A stretch of 26,624 nt of DNA from Prevotella sp. UBA4268 (GCA_002395135.1 DGWC01000029.1:1-26624), one strand, 5' to 3'; shown: positions 7,459 through 15,571, counted from the stretch's first letter. Numbers and translations: made by a program. The notes: generated from the sequence alone by a model not told the origin.

Positions 7459-8055
7459 CTATGCAAGGTCGAGTGCGAGATGATGCTCTCTTGCCATGCG
7501 ACGCATGTTGATGAGTGCATATCGCATTCTGCCGAGCGAAGTATTGATGCTCACACCCGTGGTCTCGGCAATCTCCTTGAACGACAATTCCTGATAATAA
7601 CGCATATATACCACCTCGCGCTGCGGGGCTGGCAGCAGGTTCATCATCTTTCTCACGTCGTCCATCACCTGAGTGTTCACAAAGTGATTCTCCACATTCA
7701 GGTCGAGTAAATCGGCCGACTTGATGTTCGACAAATCATTCCCCTCAGTGGGTTCCACAATATTCATGTTTTTCTGGTCGCGATACCAGTCCATAATAAC
7801 ATTGTGAGCAATCCGCATAAGCCAAGCCGAAAACTTGCCCGAATTGGTATATCTCCGCTGATGCAGTTTGGTGATGGCTTTCACAAACGTCTCCTGAAAG
7901 ATGTCGTTGGCCATCTCCTGGTCATGAACGATGAACAGGATATAGGAGAATAACTTAGACTGAGTGCGTGATAGTAACAAATCAAACGCCCTGTTGTTTC
8001 CTTCAATATAAGCAATGGCCAACTGTTCGTCAGTCATCTGCTGCAGTTTTTCCAT
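7459..8055 (-). CDS. RNA polymerase sigma-70 family (ECF-type) sigma factor
   Basis: A 198-residue protein with the two-domain ECF layout. Sigma region 2 is at about residues 24-96: the F-D-L-L-L-S stretch, D-I-F-Q-E-T-F-V-K-A for core binding, and F-S-A-W-L-M-R-I-A-H-N for -10 recognition. Sigma region 4 is at about 130-190, with L-P-A-P-Q-R-E-V-V-Y-M-R-Y-Y and the helix-turn-helix L-S-F-K-E-I-A-E-T-T-G-V-S-I-N-T. A 30-residue acidic linker rich in N and D joins them. No anti-sigma factor gene is adjacent, so control may lie at transcription or in the linker. It has its own promoter divergent from the cobalamin riboswitch. Target genes cannot be read from the sequence. Confidence 0.93.
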   Translation of the reverse strand: MEKLQQMTDEQLAIAYIEGNNRAFDLLLSRTQSKLFSYILFIVHDQEMANDIFQETFVKAITKLHQRRYTNSGKFSAWLMRIAHNVIMDWYRDQKNMNIVEPTEGNDLSNIKSADLLDLNVENHFVNTQVMDDVRKMMNLLPAPQREVVYMRYYQELSFKEIAETTGVSINTSLGRMRYALINMRRMAREHHLALDLA

Positions 8056-8129
8056 TTTCTGAAATTTTGTTATTGAAGTAACAATGTTCCGATAGGCAAT
8101 AAAAATGATTATTTGTTATTATTTCGCTG

Positions 8130-8161
8130 CAAATATATGAACTTTTCTTGATTCACGCAAA
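8130..8161 (-). promoter_or_regulatory. Promoter of the ECF sigma factor gene
   Basis: Minus-strand TTTG (8161-8158), 20-nt spacer, TATATTTG (8137-8130): an exact match to the Bacteroidota consensus. The start site should be near 8123, leaving a 5' untranslated region of about 67 nt. The match suggests the housekeeping sigma transcribes this gene. Confidence 0.75.
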
Positions 8162-8187
8162 TTTTTTATAAAATATCTCATTTTTTC

Positions 8188-8218
8188 TTGCTTATTTGAA
8201 AGAATCTTGTTAATTTTG
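8188..8218 (+). promoter_or_regulatory. Promoter of the cobalamin riboswitch RNA
   Basis: Plus-strand TTG (8188-8190), 20-nt spacer and TAATTTTG (8211-8218). The predicted start near 8225 coincides with the first bases of the riboswitch P1 helix, which supports both calls. Confidence 0.7.
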
Positions 8219-8225
8219 CAACGAT

Positions 8226-8384
8226 TAAGGTTCGCTATAGACGCGATTAATAAGGGAATGGGGTGAAAATCCCCGACTGTCCCGCAGCTGTGAGTTCTAT
8301 TATGCCCACAAGCAAAACAACCACTGTCAGGAATTGATGACGGGAAGGTGCTTGAGGGTGGAACAAAGTCAGAAGACCTGCCTT
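8226..8384 (+). promoter_or_regulatory. Cobalamin (B12) riboswitch aptamer
   Basis: The conserved blocks of the cobalamin riboswitch occur in order. AAGGTT at the 5' end pairs with the 3' CCTT to form P1. Next come AAGGGAATGGGGTGAAAATC and the following CCCGACTGTCCCGC with AGCTGTGAGT, then CCACTGTCAGG, CGGGAAGG, and finally the B12 box AGTCAGAAGACCTGCC at 8367-8382. The core GTGAAAATCCCC and GGGAAGG elements that shape the ligand pocket are intact, so the aptamer looks functional and not decayed. No cobalamin transport or synthesis gene follows; the next sizeable plus-strand gene is a pectinase at 9153 with its own promoter. Which cobalamin form it binds was not determined. Confidence 0.9.
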
Positions 8385-8449
8385 ATGATTCATGCCTTGC
8401 TTCTCGATGTAAGGAGCCATGGCAACCCGATTGATCTTAGGAAATAGGA

Positions 8450-8485
8450 ATGCGTCTCCCTGAATGGGGAGAATAGCATCTTTTT
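8450..8485 (+). terminator. Terminator in the riboswitch expression platform
   Basis: ATGC (8450-8453) pairs with GCAT (8476-8479) and TCTCCC (8455-8460) with GGGAGA (8467-8472), followed by CTTTTT. It lies about 65 nt after the aptamer, the usual place for a transcription-terminating expression platform. It predicts a short RNA of about 260 nt when cobalamin is bound. Confidence 0.65.
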
Positions 8486-8540
8486 AACGGCATAGTTTTT
8501 TAACCGTACGTGTATTATTATATAAGTTGTTTTGTTAGAA

Positions 8541-8575
8541 AGAGCGGTGCGAGAAGCATCGCTCTCTTCTTTTTT
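8541..8575 (+). terminator. Second intrinsic terminator downstream of the riboswitch
   Basis: AGAGCGGTGC and GCATCGCTCT form a 10-bp stem (one G-U pair) around GAGAA, followed by CTTCTTTTTT. On the minus strand the same hairpin is followed by TTTCTAAC, so it may act weakly in both directions. Even if the first terminator is read through, plus-strand transcription should stop here without having crossed a recognisable gene. Confidence 0.75.
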
Positions 8576-8603
8576 CCCCTTGCCTAGACTCACTTAATCC
8601 TGT

Positions 8604-8676
8604 ATAAAATAAAGAGGTTGATGCAGGATGCTATCAACCTCAAGGCGATTTCTTAACCGAGAAATCATAAATAAGA
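8604..8676 (-). ncRNA. Candidate small RNA of about 70 nt
   Basis: A consensus promoter just upstream would start a minus-strand RNA near 8676. Its sequence has a first hairpin GATTTCT-CGGTTA-AGAAATC (8666-8647) and a second, GAGGTTGAT with ATCAACCTC (8641-8633 with 8622-8614) extended by an inner GCA/TGC, followed by TTTATTTTAT, which looks like an intrinsic terminator. There is no credible coding frame. The layout of promoter, hairpin, terminator is that of a stand-alone small RNA. Both hairpins are also possible on the plus strand, but there they lack a promoter. Targets are unknown. Confidence 0.5.
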
Positions 8677-8681
8677 TGTCG

Positions 8682-8713
8682 CAAATATAGTTCATTATAT
8701 TGAAATCACCAAA
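8682..8713 (-). promoter_or_regulatory. Promoter of the candidate small RNA
   Basis: Minus-strand TTTG (8713-8710), 20-nt spacer, TATATTTG (8689-8682): identical in both boxes to the trp and sigma factor promoters. No protein gene begins downstream of it before the terminator at about 8605. Confidence 0.7.
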
Positions 8714-8903
8714 CAAAATAACAAAAAAATTCATTATTTAACATTTCGGCCTCCATCCTCTCTCACATTCGTGATGTAAGATGATATTCACACCTAAGAT
8801 ATTCATACCTAATCTATTCCATTCGTTTACAGCCCTATTTGCCGCTATAGTCCTATCATCCAAATCTTTTCATTCCCTTGTCTCATACAATAACCATTGA
8901 ATT
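8714..8903. other. Intergenic region with no clear gene
   Basis: A/T-rich, pyrimidine-rich plus strand with stop codons in all frames. It holds only the short tandem repeat at 8783-8812. I see no promoter, RNA fold or gene remnant that I can name. Confidence 0.4.
8783..8812 (+). repeat. Tandem 15-nt direct repeat
   Basis: Two adjacent copies, GATATTCACACCTAA and GATATTCATACCTAA, differ at one base. A further related TCTATTC follows. It could be a protein-binding site pair or simple slippage; nothing decides between them. Confidence 0.5.
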
Positions 8904-9056
8904 ATGCTCATGTATTCAAAGACAAAGCATTTACTATGCAAACATGAAAAAGAGAACTCATTGATGATTGCACTTCTGTTGGTGACAGGATATATGCCGA
9001 TTAATCCATATAGATTACAGCGGAAACGTGATAAAGTTCGTGAAAAAAAGTGGTAA
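8904..9056 (+). CDS. Doubtful small open frame of 50 codons
   Basis: ATG 8904 to TAA 9056. The product begins M-L-M-Y-S-K, has a hydrophobic patch M-I-A-L-L-L-V-T-G-Y in the middle and a strongly basic end (R-K-R-D-K-V-R-E-K-K-W). It lies in the otherwise geneless stretch before the pectin operon. No promoter or family resemblance is visible, and the frame is short enough to arise by chance. Confidence 0.2.
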   Translation: MLMYSKTKHLLCKHEKENSLMIALLLVTGYMPINPYRLQRKRDKVREKKW

Positions 9057-9072
9057 AATGTAGTTTTTCAAC

Positions 9073-9103
9073 TTGGCATATCGTTTATTCCATATTATTT
9101 TTG
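9073..9103 (+). promoter_or_regulatory. Promoter of the pectin-degradation operon
   Basis: TTG (9073-9075), 20-nt spacer, TATTTTTG (9096-9103). The start site should be near 9110, about 43 nt before the first ATG. This makes the operon independent of the upstream cobalamin riboswitch. Confidence 0.65.
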
Positions 9104-9152
9104 TAAATTTGTACCCAAATTAATCGAAAATAACAACAAATCAATAAACAAA

Positions 9153-11747
9153 ATGAAAATCAAGTCATTAATCATTGCGTTATTGTTTCCTACCATGCTC
9201 ATGGCATCTGTGTGGGACACAGAGTATAAGCAAATTGAAAGCAACATCCAGGCACCTCAGTTTGCCAACCGCGAATTTGTAATTACCAAGTATGGCGCTT
9301 CTCTGAAGGTAAACGATGCCGCCAAGAACCAGAAGGCTATTAACAAAGCCATTGATGCCTGTTCGAAGGCAGGCGGCGGTAAGGTAATCGTCCCGGAAGG
9401 CACATGGAACACGGGAGCCATTACACTGAAGAGCAACGTGAACCTTGTTATCCAGAAGGGAGCCACACTGCTTTTCGCTTTCGACCGCTCACTTTACCCC
9501 AATGTTCCCACAAGATGGGAAGGTCTCGACTGTTGGAACTACCAGCCGTTAATCTATGCATACCAGCAGAAAAACATCGGTATCACCGGAGAAGGCACCA
9601 TTGACGGCAACGGAAGTGATGACACATGGTGGCTGATGAGCGGAAAAACACCGAAGAGCAGAGACATCGCCGTACCCGAAAAGCAGCAGAATCCCGGCGG
9701 ACGTGCTGACCTGCTGAAATATGCCGAGGACGGTGTTGACATGGATCAGCGCGTGTTTGGTGCCGGCAAAGGTCTGCGCCCGCAACTCGTCAACCTGAAC
9801 CAGTGCGAGAACATCCTCATTGAAGGTGTCACTATGCTGCGTTCTCCGTTCTGGGTGATGCATCCACTGCTGTCTAAAAACATCACCGTGAGAAACGTAA
9901 AGGTGTGGAACGAAGGTCCCAACGGTGACGGATGCGACCCTGAGTCGTGCGAGAATGTGTTGATAGAAAACTGTGTCTTCCACACGGGTGATGACTGCAT
10001 CGCCATCAAAAGCGGCCGTAACGCTGACGGACGCGAGGGTGCCACAGGACGTTATGCAGGCCGACCGAGCAAGAATCTTATCATTCGCAACTGCGTAATG
10101 GAAGACGGACACGGCGGCGTGGTAATTGGCTCAGAGATTTCTGGTGGATGTCAGAATGTCTTTGTTGAGAATTGCCAGATGGATTCACCCAGTCTCGACC
10201 GTGTTCTCCGCATCAAGACGAACTCGTGTCGTGGTGGCGTGATTGAAAACATCTATTTCCGCAATGTCACAGTTGGCCAGTGTGGAGAGGCTGTACTGAA
10301 AATAAACACCGACTACGAACCCAAAGAAGTGTGCTGCCGAGGCTTCTACCCTATCGTGAGAAATGTTTACATGGAGAATGTAACATGCAAAAAGTCAAAA
10401 TATGGTGTGATGATTGTTGGCTATGATGATGACAAACTGGCTTATACGGTGAACAACATCTATGTGAACAACTGCAAGTTTGATGGTGTTTACAACAAGC
10501 CCTACTATCTCAAAGGGAAGGCTCAGGACATCCACTTCGACAACCTGATGATCAACGGAAACCTCATCCTTACCGAGAAACCGTATAAACGTTATTCTGA
10601 ATGGATGACGCATTCAGAGATGACACGTGTGCCCGATGTCACCTATCTCGACTTTGCCAAGAAGCCCCGCTGGAGTTATACCGTGGGTACAGAGATGGGG
10701 GCCATGCTTGATACCTACAAAGCCTATAAAGACGAATCTATCTACAATTGGCTGAAAGAGTACCCCGCCAAGATGATCGACGAAAACGGACAAGGCAAAG
10801 GTTACAAATATGAAGACTTCAACCTTGACAACGTGCGCCCCGGCAAAGTGCTGCTGGCCATGTATCAACTCAACCCCGTGGAAAAGGATCTCAAACTACT
10901 CAAGACTCTTTTCAAGCAGTTGCAGAACCAGCCGCGTACCAAAGAAGGCGTGTTTTGGCATAAGGCTATCTATGCCAACCAGGTATGGCTCGACGGAATT
11001 TTCATGGGACTTCCTTTCTATACCGAGGCTGCTCCCATGCTGCTGAAGCCTAAAAAGGTAAAGAAAACCTACGAGGACATCATCGACCAGATTGTAAAGA
11101 CCGACAAGCGCACCTATGATGCAAAGACCGGACTCTGGAAACATGCATGGGACGAGACACATACCGCTTTCTGGGCAGACAAGGAAACCGGACAGTCGAA
11201 GCATACATGGGCACGTGCCATGGGATGGTACGTGATGGCAATGGTAGAAGTGCTTGACAACTTACCTGCCGACCATCCACGCCGCGGTGAAGTGATTGAC
11301 GTCTTCAAACGTGCCATGACAGCACTGGTAAAGCACCAGGACAAGAAGACTGGCGTATGGTATGATGTGCTCGATGTGAAAGACAACCGCAACTACTTGG
11401 AGAGTACAGCCTCCTCGATGTATGCCTATTGTCTGTTAAAAGGAGCCCGCAAGGGGTATCTCGACGATAGTTTCCGTAAGGCTGGCATCAAGGCCTTCAA
11501 TGGCATTGTCAACGAATTCATCCGCGTGAATGCAGACAAGACAATCTCACTTACCCGTTGTTGCGAAGTCAGTGGACTCGGCCCGGCCCCTGGACCATAC
11601 GTGGAAAAGCCCAATTTCAAACGTGACGGCAGTTTCGAATACTACATGAGCGAACCCATCCGCGACAACGACGGAAAGGGCGTTGGTCCTTTCATCTGGG
11701 CAGCACTCGAGATGGAACAGTTGGGCTATACCACTGAAGACAAATAA
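9153..11747 (+). CDS. Bifunctional GH28 polygalacturonase - GH105 unsaturated glucuronyl/galacturonyl hydrolase
   Basis: An 864-residue exported enzyme joining two pectin-degrading catalytic domains. After a signal peptide of about 18 residues, a GH28 beta-helix spans roughly 45-480. Its catalytic acids are in N257-G-D259 and G-D280-D281-C, with G-H320-G and R353-I-K355; the 21-residue step from D259 to D280 matches characterised polygalacturonases. From about 505 to 864 lies a GH105 (YteR/Glyco_hydro_88) alpha/alpha barrel with the catalytic Asp in V-W-L-D614-G, the H-A-W-D block at 664-667 and a C-terminal G-P-F-I-W-A-A-L-E. GH28 hydrolyses galacturonan; GH105 removes the 4,5-unsaturated uronic acid left by pectate lyases such as those encoded next door. 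It lacks the C-terminal tail seen on its neighbours, so it is probably periplasmic (inference). Confidence 0.93.
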   Translation: MKIKSLIIALLFPTMLMASVWDTEYKQIESNIQAPQFANREFVITKYGASLKVNDAAKNQKAINKAIDACSKAGGGKVIVPEGTWNTGAITLKSNVNLVIQKGATLLFAFDRSLYPNVPTRWEGLDCWNYQPLIYAYQQKNIGITGEGTIDGNGSDDTWWLMSGKTPKSRDIAVPEKQQNPGGRADLLKYAEDGVDMDQRVFGAGKGLRPQLVNLNQCENILIEGVTMLRSPFWVMHPLLSKNITVRNVKVWNEGPNGDGCDPESCENVLIENCVFHTGDDCIAIKSGRNADGREGATGRYAGRPSKNLIIRNCVMEDGHGGVVIGSEISGGCQNVFVENCQMDSPSLDRVLRIKTNSCRGGVIENIYFRNVTVGQCGEAVLKINTDYEPKEVCCRGFYPIVRNVYMENVTCKKSKYGVMIVGYDDDKLAYTVNNIYVNNCKFDGVYNKPYYLKGKAQDIHFDNLMINGNLILTEKPYKRYSEWMTHSEMTRVPDVTYLDFAKKPRWSYTVGTEMGAMLDTYKAYKDESIYNWLKEYPAKMIDENGQGKGYKYEDFNLDNVRPGKVLLAMYQLNPVEKDLKLLKTLFKQLQNQPRTKEGVFWHKAIYANQVWLDGIFMGLPFYTEAAPMLLKPKKVKKTYEDIIDQIVKTDKRTYDAKTGLWKHAWDETHTAFWADKETGQSKHTWARAMGWYVMAMVEVLDNLPADHPRRGEVIDVFKRAMTALVKHQDKKTGVWYDVLDVKDNRNYLESTASSMYAYCLLKGARKGYLDDSFRKAGIKAFNGIVNEFIRVNADKTISLTRCCEVSGLGPAPGPYVEKPNFKRDGSFEYYMSEPIRDNDGKGVGPFIWAALEMEQLGYTTEDK

Positions 11748-11758
11748 GTATCATATCA

Positions 11759-13096
11759 ATGAATAAGATAGTTTTAATGTTCGTGGCTGCAATCTGCTCC
11801 AGTTCAGCAGCCTTAGACGATGACACGCCTACCGATGCACTCAATGCGCCATTCGGATGGACTAACTGCACATCACTCACAAGTGGTGACAGTTATAAAA
11901 CTACTGGTGGAAACAATGGCACAAGAACCATCACGCTGAAAAGTACAGGCTCAGACCAAAGAAGCGAGATTCAAAATGCCATCAAGCAGAACGACATTGT
12001 TATTCTTGATGGATCAAATGGCGACTTCATGGTAGCATCACCTGTTAGTTTCGGTGGATACTCTAACCGAACCGTGGTAGGTATAAACGGAGCACGCATT
12101 TGCACCAAATTCTATCTGACAGACGAGATGAAAGCGGCGCTGGATAAGGCTAATGTGAAGAGCCTGTCGTCATCGAGCGGAACGGGTGGAACACTCTCCA
12201 ACGGTCAGAATGTAGACGAGAAGCGCGAACAAATGACCCGCCAGACTTTAATTGACCTTACAGGTGACACCAATGAAAGTTACAGAAATGCTGGTATTTT
12301 CAAAATCAGCGGTGGCAGCAATATCATCATCCGCAATCTGAAATTTGTAGGTCCCGGTCCATGTGATGTTGGCGGACAGGACCTGATAACCTGCACGGGA
12401 ACCACCCATCTGTGGGTGGATCATTGCGAATTCACAGACGGACAGGATGGAAATTTCGACATTACCCAAAGTGCCGATTTCGTAACCGTCTCATGGTGTA
12501 CTTTCGCCTACACCGAGCGTGCATACGACCATATGAACACCAATCTGGTAGGTAGCAGCGACAGCGAAGACAAAAATAAGTTGAACGTTACCTTTGCCTT
12601 CAACATCTGGGATGCTGGATGTAACCAGCGTATGCCGATGGCACGTGCGGGAAACATCCATCTGCTCAACAATTATTATAACTGCCCAGGAGCGTCCGCC
12701 ACGGTGAATCCCCGTAAGAACAGCGAATTCCTCATCGAAGGAAACTATTTTGAAACAGGTGTAACCAAGGTGTTCTCACAAAGTGGTGCCATCGCATACC
12801 AGTTCAAAGACAATACTTACAAGAGCGCTTCTCAGCCAAGTGGAAACGGCACTGTAACCATGCCCTACGCATATACAGCCATTCCTTCCGCTGATGTGCC
12901 AGCCCGGCTCACTTCAGCCACTGGTGCAGGAGCCACGCTTACAGACCCACTGGCTATCGGAACTACAGGAATCGAATCTCCGACAGCATCCGTCCTGAAT
13001 AAAAATGGCAACATCTACAACCTGTCAGGACTGCAAGTGGACAGCAATTATCGTGGCATTGTCATCAAAGACGGCCATAAACACATTCAGAAATAA
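11759..13096 (+). CDS. Pectate lyase, PL1 family
   Basis: A 445-residue secreted lyase that cleaves polygalacturonate by beta-elimination, giving unsaturated oligomers. The signal peptide covers about residues 1-18. The PL1 signatures are W219-V-D-H-C-E-F and Q-R291-M-P-M-A-R296-A-G followed by N-N-Y-Y; R291 takes the place of the catalytic arginine. A serine/glycine-rich insert (S-L-S-S-S-S-G-T-G-G-T-L-S-N-G) interrupts the region near 140-155. The last 30 residues (I-Y-N-L-S-G-L-Q-V ... R-G-I-V-I-K-D-G) form a sorting-tail-like end shared with three neighbouring products. It begins 11 nt after the GH28-GH105 gene and is followed after 5 nt by the next lyase gene. Confidence 0.9.
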   Translation: MNKIVLMFVAAICSSSAALDDDTPTDALNAPFGWTNCTSLTSGDSYKTTGGNNGTRTITLKSTGSDQRSEIQNAIKQNDIVILDGSNGDFMVASPVSFGGYSNRTVVGINGARICTKFYLTDEMKAALDKANVKSLSSSSGTGGTLSNGQNVDEKREQMTRQTLIDLTGDTNESYRNAGIFKISGGSNIIIRNLKFVGPGPCDVGGQDLITCTGTTHLWVDHCEFTDGQDGNFDITQSADFVTVSWCTFAYTERAYDHMNTNLVGSSDSEDKNKLNVTFAFNIWDAGCNQRMPMARAGNIHLLNNYYNCPGASATVNPRKNSEFLIEGNYFETGVTKVFSQSGAIAYQFKDNTYKSASQPSGNGTVTMPYAYTAIPSADVPARLTSATGAGATLTDPLAIGTTGIESPTASVLNKNGNIYNLSGLQVDSNYRGIVIKDGHKHIQK

Positions 13097-13101
13097 GAAT
13101 T

Positions 13102-15465
13102 ATGAAAAAAATAGTTATACTGTGCTTGTCTGCTTTTCTTTCCTATACAGCAGCCATTGCACAAGACCAGGTGCCCGCATTCCCCGGTGCTGAAGGCCAT
13201 GGGCGGTATGTAACAGGTGGACGTGGAGGAAAAGTGATTCACGTAACCAACCTCAACGACAGCGGGACAGGTTCACTGCGCGCAGCAGTGAGCGGAAACG
13301 CGAAAAAGATTATTGTGTTCGACGTGGGTGGAATTATCGAATTGAAATCTGAACTCGTCTTTGGTGACAACACAACCATTGCCGGGCAAACCGCTCCTAA
13401 CCCAGGTATCACCCTCAGGTATTATACAGTCCGTCCTGGAGGTAACAACATCGTCCGCTTTATCCGCATAAGGAGAGGTGAAGAAAAAGATGTAAACGAT
13501 GGTGCAGATGCCACTTGGCAGCGAGGAAAAAGCGACATGGTACTTGATCATTGCTCTTTCTCGTGGAGCATCGATGAAATTGCCTCGTTCTACGACAACC
13601 GCGATTTCACCATGCAGTGGTGCACTGTTGGCGAAGCACTTGCTAATCCCGGACACGGTAAAGGAGAGCATAGTTACGGCGGTATATGGGGCGGAAAAAA
13701 CGCTTCGTTCCACCACAACTTCCTCGCACACATGCAGAACCGCGTACCACGTTTCTGTGGAGCACGTTACGGAGATGAATATGCAAAATACGACAAGACC
13801 AAGTATGTTAACCCCATACAGGCCGAAATCGTTGACTTCCGCAACTGCGTGATGTACAACTGGGGTAACGGTAACGGATGCTATGGAGGTACTGGCGGTG
13901 GGCAAATCAACATCGTAAATAACTACTACAAAGCTGGACCTGCCACGGTAAACAAGACCCGCGTAACACAGGTTTCAGTTGCCACATCCTCAAATGCTGA
14001 AGGCTCTCCATATTTGGGATATACCAGTAGGTACTACATCAACGGCAACTATGTTACCGCTGCCGGTAGCAATGCGGAGAACTACGACTGGAAAGGTGTA
14101 AAATACGACAGTGGTACCTATGAAATAGACGGTGAATATTGCTGCGCAGACGAGAAGCATCTGTATGGAGACAACGTGACTTATTATAAGAATGCCAACG
14201 GTATCGACTGTGTGCGCATCAAGATGGAGAGCCCCGTTTCGCAGGGAGAGGTGACTACACACACCGCACAAAATGCCTACGAGAAAGTACTTTCACATGC
14301 CGGAGCATCACTCTATCGTGATCAAGTGGATGCCAGATATATGGAAGAAACCCAAAACGGCACTGCAACTTACACTGGATCTCAGGAAAACGTTGCCCAC
14401 CGACCGGGTATTATTGACTTCGTGAAAGACCAAGGCCAATACATATTGACAGAAGGCGGACGCCCAGAAGGATTCGATAGCGACAACGACGGTATGCCTG
14501 ATGTATGGGAAACTGCTAACGGTTTGAATCCAAACGATCCATCAGATGCTAACCTGTATACCATTGATAACGAAAAGAAATGGTATAGCAACTTGGAGGT
14601 TTATCTCAATAGTCTGGTGGAGGACATCATGAAAGCCGGCAACAGCGATGCCCTTTCAGGTGTTGACGAGTACTATCCGACGTGCAATAAAGTAGACCTT
14701 CCTTCAACAGGAGGTGATAATGGGAACACCAATCCTGACCCAGATCAAACGACAGCAGCCACGGTGACATGGGCATTCAACAGCGGAAGAGAAGGACAAG
14801 CCGCGGAGTATTCCACTAATGCCACGGCCTGCCTTGAAGCCGACAAGGTGACTCTTGGCAGCAGTCTCTCTTACAATGGCACACAGGGGTTAGATGGTGT
14901 AACAGAGACAAAAATCAGAGCCACAGTTCCCAATGAGAGCAGTGCTACAGATGATAATGCCGTTACGTTCACATTCTCCACAAAGAGCGGTTATAAGTTT
15001 CAGGCCACAAAGGTTTCATTCATAGCAACCAGATTGGGTACTGACGGTGGAAAACTGGATGCTTATTGGAAGGATGCAGGCGGAAATAATACATTAACCA
15101 CTGGCCAAACCCCGAACAGGAACAATGATGCAAATCAGAAATACACTACCTACACATTCACCCAGTTCAATTCTACGGCAACCGAAGGGGAGTGTTCTCT
15201 TATCATCAACATCTACGCATTGGGACAAGTGAAAGACGATGGCACACAGAATCTGAAAGATTATGGTTTGGGTAACATCTCTGTAAGCGGTACATTAACA
15301 CAGGAGTCTTCTGGCATCAGACAGACAGACGGCGACATCACGCTTACGCGTACCTATTATAATATAAGGGGACAGAGGCTTTCTGCTCCCGAAAAGGGTG
15401 TTAACATCGTAGTAGAAAAGAAGACAGACGGCACAACAAGAACAAGGAAAAGGGTGGTCAGATAA
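13102..15465 (+). CDS. Multidomain pectate lyase-like protein (PL1-type) with calcium-binding repeat and C-terminal module
   Basis: 787 residues. The signal peptide ends near residue 20 (A-I-A-Q). A right-handed beta-helix lyase domain follows (about 22-440), opening with the F-P-G-A-E-G-H-G and G-T-G-S-L-R-A-A-V motifs typical of Bacteroidota PL1-type pectate lyases. It contains V-L-D149-H-C-S-F-S-W and N-R214-V-P-R217. Around 459-515 is a D-S-D-N-D-G-M-P-D-V-W-E calcium-binding repeat resembling thrombospondin type 3 or dockerin loops. Residues about 553-735 form a beta-rich module also present in the CE8 protein downstream, perhaps a carbohydrate-binding module. The extreme C-terminus (Y-Y-N-I-R-G-Q-R-L, then a basic end) resembles the shared sorting tail. 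Last gene of the three-gene operon; a strong terminator follows. Confidence 0.87.
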   Translation: MKKIVILCLSAFLSYTAAIAQDQVPAFPGAEGHGRYVTGGRGGKVIHVTNLNDSGTGSLRAAVSGNAKKIIVFDVGGIIELKSELVFGDNTTIAGQTAPNPGITLRYYTVRPGGNNIVRFIRIRRGEEKDVNDGADATWQRGKSDMVLDHCSFSWSIDEIASFYDNRDFTMQWCTVGEALANPGHGKGEHSYGGIWGGKNASFHHNFLAHMQNRVPRFCGARYGDEYAKYDKTKYVNPIQAEIVDFRNCVMYNWGNGNGCYGGTGGGQINIVNNYYKAGPATVNKTRVTQVSVATSSNAEGSPYLGYTSRYYINGNYVTAAGSNAENYDWKGVKYDSGTYEIDGEYCCADEKHLYGDNVTYYKNANGIDCVRIKMESPVSQGEVTTHTAQNAYEKVLSHAGASLYRDQVDARYMEETQNGTATYTGSQENVAHRPGIIDFVKDQGQYILTEGGRPEGFDSDNDGMPDVWETANGLNPNDPSDANLYTIDNEKKWYSNLEVYLNSLVEDIMKAGNSDALSGVDEYYPTCNKVDLPSTGGDNGNTNPDPDQTTAATVTWAFNSGREGQAAEYSTNATACLEADKVTLGSSLSYNGTQGLDGVTETKIRATVPNESSATDDNAVTFTFSTKSGYKFQATKVSFIATRLGTDGGKLDAYWKDAGGNNTLTTGQTPNRNNDANQKYTTYTFTQFNSTATEGECSLIINIYALGQVKDDGTQNLKDYGLGNISVSGTLTQESSGIRQTDGDITLTRTYYNIRGQRLSAPEKGVNIVVEKKTDGTTRTRKRVVR

Positions 15466-15485
15466 AACAAAACACATCATAGTTA

Positions 15486-15525
15486 TTAAGGCATAGGTTC
15501 TTTTTACCTATGCCTTAATTATTTA
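15486..15525 (+). terminator. Terminator of the three-gene pectin operon
   Basis: TTAAGGCATAGGT and ACCTATGCCTTAA form a perfect 13-bp stem around TCTTTTT, followed by TTATTTAC. It begins 21 nt after the last stop codon. Confidence 0.85.
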
Positions 15526-15540
15526 CAAATTATTTACAAA
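15519..15540 (+). repeat. Tandem 11-nt direct repeat
   Basis: Two exact adjacent copies of TTATTTACAAA immediately after the terminator stem. Probably slippage in A/T-rich DNA; no role is evident. Confidence 0.6.
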
Positions 15541-15571
15541 ACAAAATTATAACCATTTTTTAATCTTTATA

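Noticed and set aside
8387..8449. A 20-codon frame starting just after the riboswitch aptamer as a possible regulated peptide
   Set aside because: It lies in the expression platform, has no distinctive composition and no sign of a start context; structure explains the sequence better.
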